Shown here piece by piece: positions 4,634 through 6,777 of a stretch of 6,777 nucleotides of DNA (positions are counted from its first letter, which is position 1; every line of letters starts with the position of its first letter). The notes under the pieces are model-generated. The model was not told where the DNA came from and made no database searches. It was given only the letters and a program-made list of their open reading frames with translations. The stretch spans positions 1 to 6,777 of the forward strand of contig CALPPS020000099.1 of the NCBI GenBank assembly GCA_943325515.2, in the 5' to 3' direction. A program made the translations under genes and the position numbers. Source of the stretch: Flavobacterium psychrophilum (GTDB taxonomy: Bacteria > Bacteroidota > Bacteroidia > Flavobacteriales > Flavobacteriaceae).

Positions 4634-6777
4634 ATGAAGAGAAGTTTAATATTGTTTTTAATATTAATTACTACAAGTTTTGTTGTAGCTCAAACATTTC
4701 CAAATGATTGCGTCAGAGCTGTAACAATATGTGGAAATGGAACATTTTATTCTAATGCTAGTGGTATTGGAACTGTTCGAGAAATCAATTCAGCTAGTTG
4801 TGGAGGATCAGAAAACAATTCTTTTTGGTTAAAAATTAACATAGCAAATACAGTTATTCCCGGAAGTACTTTGGGATTTGATTTGATTCCTCTTAACCCT
4901 AGCACAAATGTTGATTATGATTTTTATGTGTTTCCTGCAAATGCGGTTTGTGGTACTTTAGGAAATGCTATTCGTTGTTGTACGACAAATCCTGGTCCTG
5001 CACCTTTTGGTGCTGCATTATCAAATAATATTACAGGGATTAATGGTTCTACACTTCAAACTGCAGTTGGTCCTGGTCCAGCAGCAAGTAATTCAGGAGA
5101 TGACTATGTAAATTGGTTAAGGGTAAATCCTGGGCAAAGCTATTATATAGCCATTGATAGACCTGTAGGTAATGGGGGTTTTAAAATTCAATGGACTGGA
5201 ACAGCAACTTCTGGTGCGGGAGCTTTTTCAACACCGCCAACTGCAAATTCTATAGCAAATGTAAAAACATGTAGCAATACACCAGATGTAGGAATCTTTG
5301 ATCTAGATACAGTTCGCTCTCTTATTAACCCTAGTACATCAAATACCATCTCTTTTCATACAACGATTTCAAATGCTATCGATAATTTTGTACCATTGGA
5401 TGATATTTACGTTAATACATCAAATCCACAACCTATTTATGTTAGGGTAACTGATAATCTGTCAAAATGTTTTAGTATAAATAGTTTTAATTTAGTTGTA
5501 AATTTAGTGCCAAATGCAATGATAAGTACTTCTAATACTGTAATTTGTAATGGAGACAGTGTAACAATTTCTTACACAGGAACACCAGGAGCTACTTTTG
5601 ATTATACAATAGGTGGTGGTCCAATACAAACTGCAATATTTCCTGCCACAGGAATATTTACAGTAACTGAAACGCTAACTACAAATAGAACTTATACTTT
5701 AAATGGCGTTAGAAATTTAGATTCTTTAGGGGTTGTAATTTGTAATCAGCCACTAAGTAATTCCATAACAGTGACTGTAAATCAACAACCAGATGCTGGA
5801 ATTGATGGAACTACAACCATTTGTGAGACCAATACAGTTGCAATCGATTTATTCAGTATGATAACTGGTGAACAAGCTGGTGGGACTTGGACACGAACTT
5901 CAGGAACTGGAGGGATATTTAATGCTGGCGCTGGAACATTTACATCGTCTACAGGTGCTACAAATTCAACATTTACATATACATTATTGGGCACAGCACC
6001 TTGTGTAAATGATACAAGCCTTGCTACAATAAATATTAATGCCCAACCTATAGCAGGTATAGATGGGACTACTACTATTTGTGAAACGGATACAAATGTT
6101 ATTGATTTATACACTTTAATAACTGGAGAACAAACAGGTGGGTCATGGACACAAACCTCAGGAACTGGTGGAGTGTTTAATGCAGGAGCAGGAATATTTA
6201 CACCAGCAGTTGGTGCAACAACTTCAACATTTACCTATACTCTATTAGGTACTACTCAGTGTTTAAATGACACAAGCCTTGCTACAATAAATATAAATCT
6301 ACAACCAGATGCTGGTAGTGATGGAACTACTACTATTTGTGAAACTGATACAAATGTCATTGATTTATATGGTTTAATTACAGGTGAACAAATAGGCGGG
6401 ACATGGACACGAACTTCAGGAACTGGTGGGATATTTAATGCACTAGCAGGAACATTTACTCCAGAAGTTGGTGCAACAACTTCCACATTTGACTATACTT
6501 TGATAGGAACTGCGTCATGTTTAACTGATACAAGTCTTGCTGCAATTATTATAAACAATACTCCAACAATCGCCACCCCATCCGATTATGTAGTATGTGA
6601 TGACAGTTATAATAATGACGGTTTCTCATGTAATTTTGATTTAAATACTAAAATCAATGAAATCACGGGAGGCGATTCTACTATAGTTGTTAATTTTTAT
6701 GAAACTGCCACAAGTACTACAGCAATTCCTTTAAATGTAAATTACTGTAGTATAGTACCAGGCACACAACCCCTTTA
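4634..6777 (+). CDS. N-terminal part of a second large secreted repeat adhesin, probably T9SS-exported, 3' truncated
   Basis: An uninterrupted frame of 714 codons runs from the ATG at 4634 off the window end. The start is supported by a clear signal peptide (1-19, cleavage after VVA) and an A-rich leader. Residues 24-192 form a domain opening NDCVRAVTICGNGTF, with W65, a VDYDFYVF strand (93-100), C106, C115, C116 and GQSYYIAID (167-175). It recalls PPC-like beta-sandwiches and recurs at the start of Flavobacterium surface proteins. Residues 213-292 are an 'FDL' module (TCSNTPDVGIFDL to KCFSINSFNL). Residues 293-384 are an Ig-like module related to the first adhesin's repeats. Residues 385-642 are three 86-residue repeats. 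From about 643 a second FDL module begins (VVCDDSYNNDGF, FDLNTK, VNFYET). By analogy with close relatives I expect many more modules and a type B sorting domain beyond the window. Thr/Ser/Asn/Gly richness fits a surface filament. Its ligand is unknown. Confidence 0.9.
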   Translation, partial: MKRSLILFLILITTSFVVAQTFPNDCVRAVTICGNGTFYSNASGIGTVREINSASCGGSENNSFWLKINIANTVIPGSTLGFDLIPLNPSTNVDYDFYVFPANAVCGTLGNAIRCCTTNPGPAPFGAALSNNITGINGSTLQTAVGPGPAASNSGDDYVNWLRVNPGQSYYIAIDRPVGNGGFKIQWTGTATSGAGAFSTPPTANSIANVKTCSNTPDVGIFDLDTVRSLINPSTSNTISFHTTISNAIDNFVPLDDIYVNTSNPQPIYVRVTDNLSKCFSINSFNLVVNLVPNAMISTSNTVICNGDSVTISYTGTPGATFDYTIGGGPIQTAIFPATGIFTVTETLTTNRTYTLNGVRNLDSLGVVICNQPLSNSITVTVNQQPDAGIDGTTTICETNTVAIDLFSMITGEQAGGTWTRTSGTGGIFNAGAGTFTSSTGATNSTFTYTLLGTAPCVNDTSLATININAQPIAGIDGTTTICETDTNVIDLYTLITGEQTGGSWTQTSGTGGVFNAGAGIFTPAVGATTSTFTYTLLGTTQCLNDTSLATININLQPDAGSDGTTTICETDTNVIDLYGLITGEQIGGTWTRTSGTGGIFNALAGTFTPEVGATTSTFDYTLIGTASCLTDTSLAAIIINNTPTIATPSDYVVCDDSYNNDGFSCNFDLNTKINEITGGDSTIVVNFYETATSTTAIPLNVNYCSIVPGTQPL
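5510..5785 (+). repeat. Ig-like module in the second adhesin, homologous to the 90-aa repeats of the first adhesin
   Basis: Residues 293-384 of the second adhesin carry P-N-A-x-IS near the start, then VICNGDSVTISYTGTPGA, a Y-T-I-GG-x-x-QT strand, T-x-x-T-Y-T-L, and a VVICNQPLSNSITVTV close. The same landmarks occur in the 270-bp repeats at 1-540 (ISGTTSIC, ITFNGTANA, GG-NQTI, Y-A-L-V-S-V, VCSQTQTG). Only one copy is present here. The similarity is at the protein level, with weak DNA identity. Confidence 0.75.
5786..6559 (+). repeat. Three in-frame 258-bp tandem repeats (86-aa units) of the second adhesin
   Basis: Units lie at 5786-6043, 6044-6301 and 6302-6559, with an exact 258-bp period and no indels. 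Each unit opens QP-x-AG-x-DGTTTICET, then has a D-L-x-x-x-ITGEQ-x-GG-x-WT-x-TSGTGG-x-FNA core, GAT-x-STF-x-YTL-x-GT, a second Cys, and a DTSLA-x-I-x-IN closing strand. A hand count gives about 51 differences over 258 bases between units 2 and 3 (about 80% identity), many at third codon positions. The two conserved Cys per unit suggest a disulfide within each beta-sandwich. Confidence 0.93.

Noticed and set aside
5782..6486. Minus-strand open frames at 5782-6114 and 6256-6486
   Set aside because: They are antisense shadows of the 258-bp repeats, and their mutual similarity is explained by those repeats.
5786..6559. CRISPR-like array
   Set aside because: The repeats are 258 bp, contiguous, protein-coding and without spacers.
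1..6777. tRNA or rRNA genes, insertion sequences, transposase or integrase genes, attachment sites
   Set aside because: No matching motifs, terminal inverted repeats or reading frames were seen. Nearly all of the window is coding and the longest gap is 140 bp.

Overview
The window looks like chromosomal DNA from a gliding or surface-adhesive member of the Bacteroidota, most likely Flavobacteriaceae, probably Flavobacterium or a close relative. Three things point there: low G+C, A/T-rich leaders without a Shine-Dalgarno sequence, and gene families specific to the type IX secretion system (T9SS). All four genes are on the plus strand, and both outer genes run off the window.

Layout: (1) 1-1602 is the 3' end of a large secreted repeat adhesin. 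It has two 270-bp tandem repeats, two ~255-bp modules of another class, a linker, and a C-terminal T9SS type B (CHU_C / gliding motility-associated) sorting domain ending at the stop. (2) 1661-2608 is a complete PorP/SprF-family outer-membrane protein. (3) 2628-4493 is a complete OmpA-family lipid-free periplasmic/outer-membrane protein, with TPR-like helices, a WD40/PD40-like propeller, a carboxypeptidase-regulatory-like domain and an OmpA peptidoglycan-binding domain, an architecture like PorE. (4) A 140-bp AT-rich gap holds a striking 38-nt palindromic stem-loop (4577-4614). (5) 4634-6777 is the 5' part (714 codons) of a second large secreted adhesin. It has a signal peptide, a PPC-like N-terminal domain, an 'FDL' module, an Ig-like module related to the 270-bp repeats of the first adhesin, three 258-bp tandem repeats, and the start of another FDL module.

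How they fit together: the order adhesin, sprF-like, ompA-like matches the known sprB-sprF arrangement, in which a SprF-family protein is needed for secretion or surface localisation of a type B sorting-domain adhesin. The OmpA/PorE-like protein may anchor the assembly to peptidoglycan. The second adhesin follows after a structured gap and may be a separate transcription unit. Nothing here is a wholly new system. The points most worth a second look are the intergenic hairpin with its overlapping candidate promoter, the repeat module shared between the two adhesins, and a 9-T tract inside the sprF-like gene.
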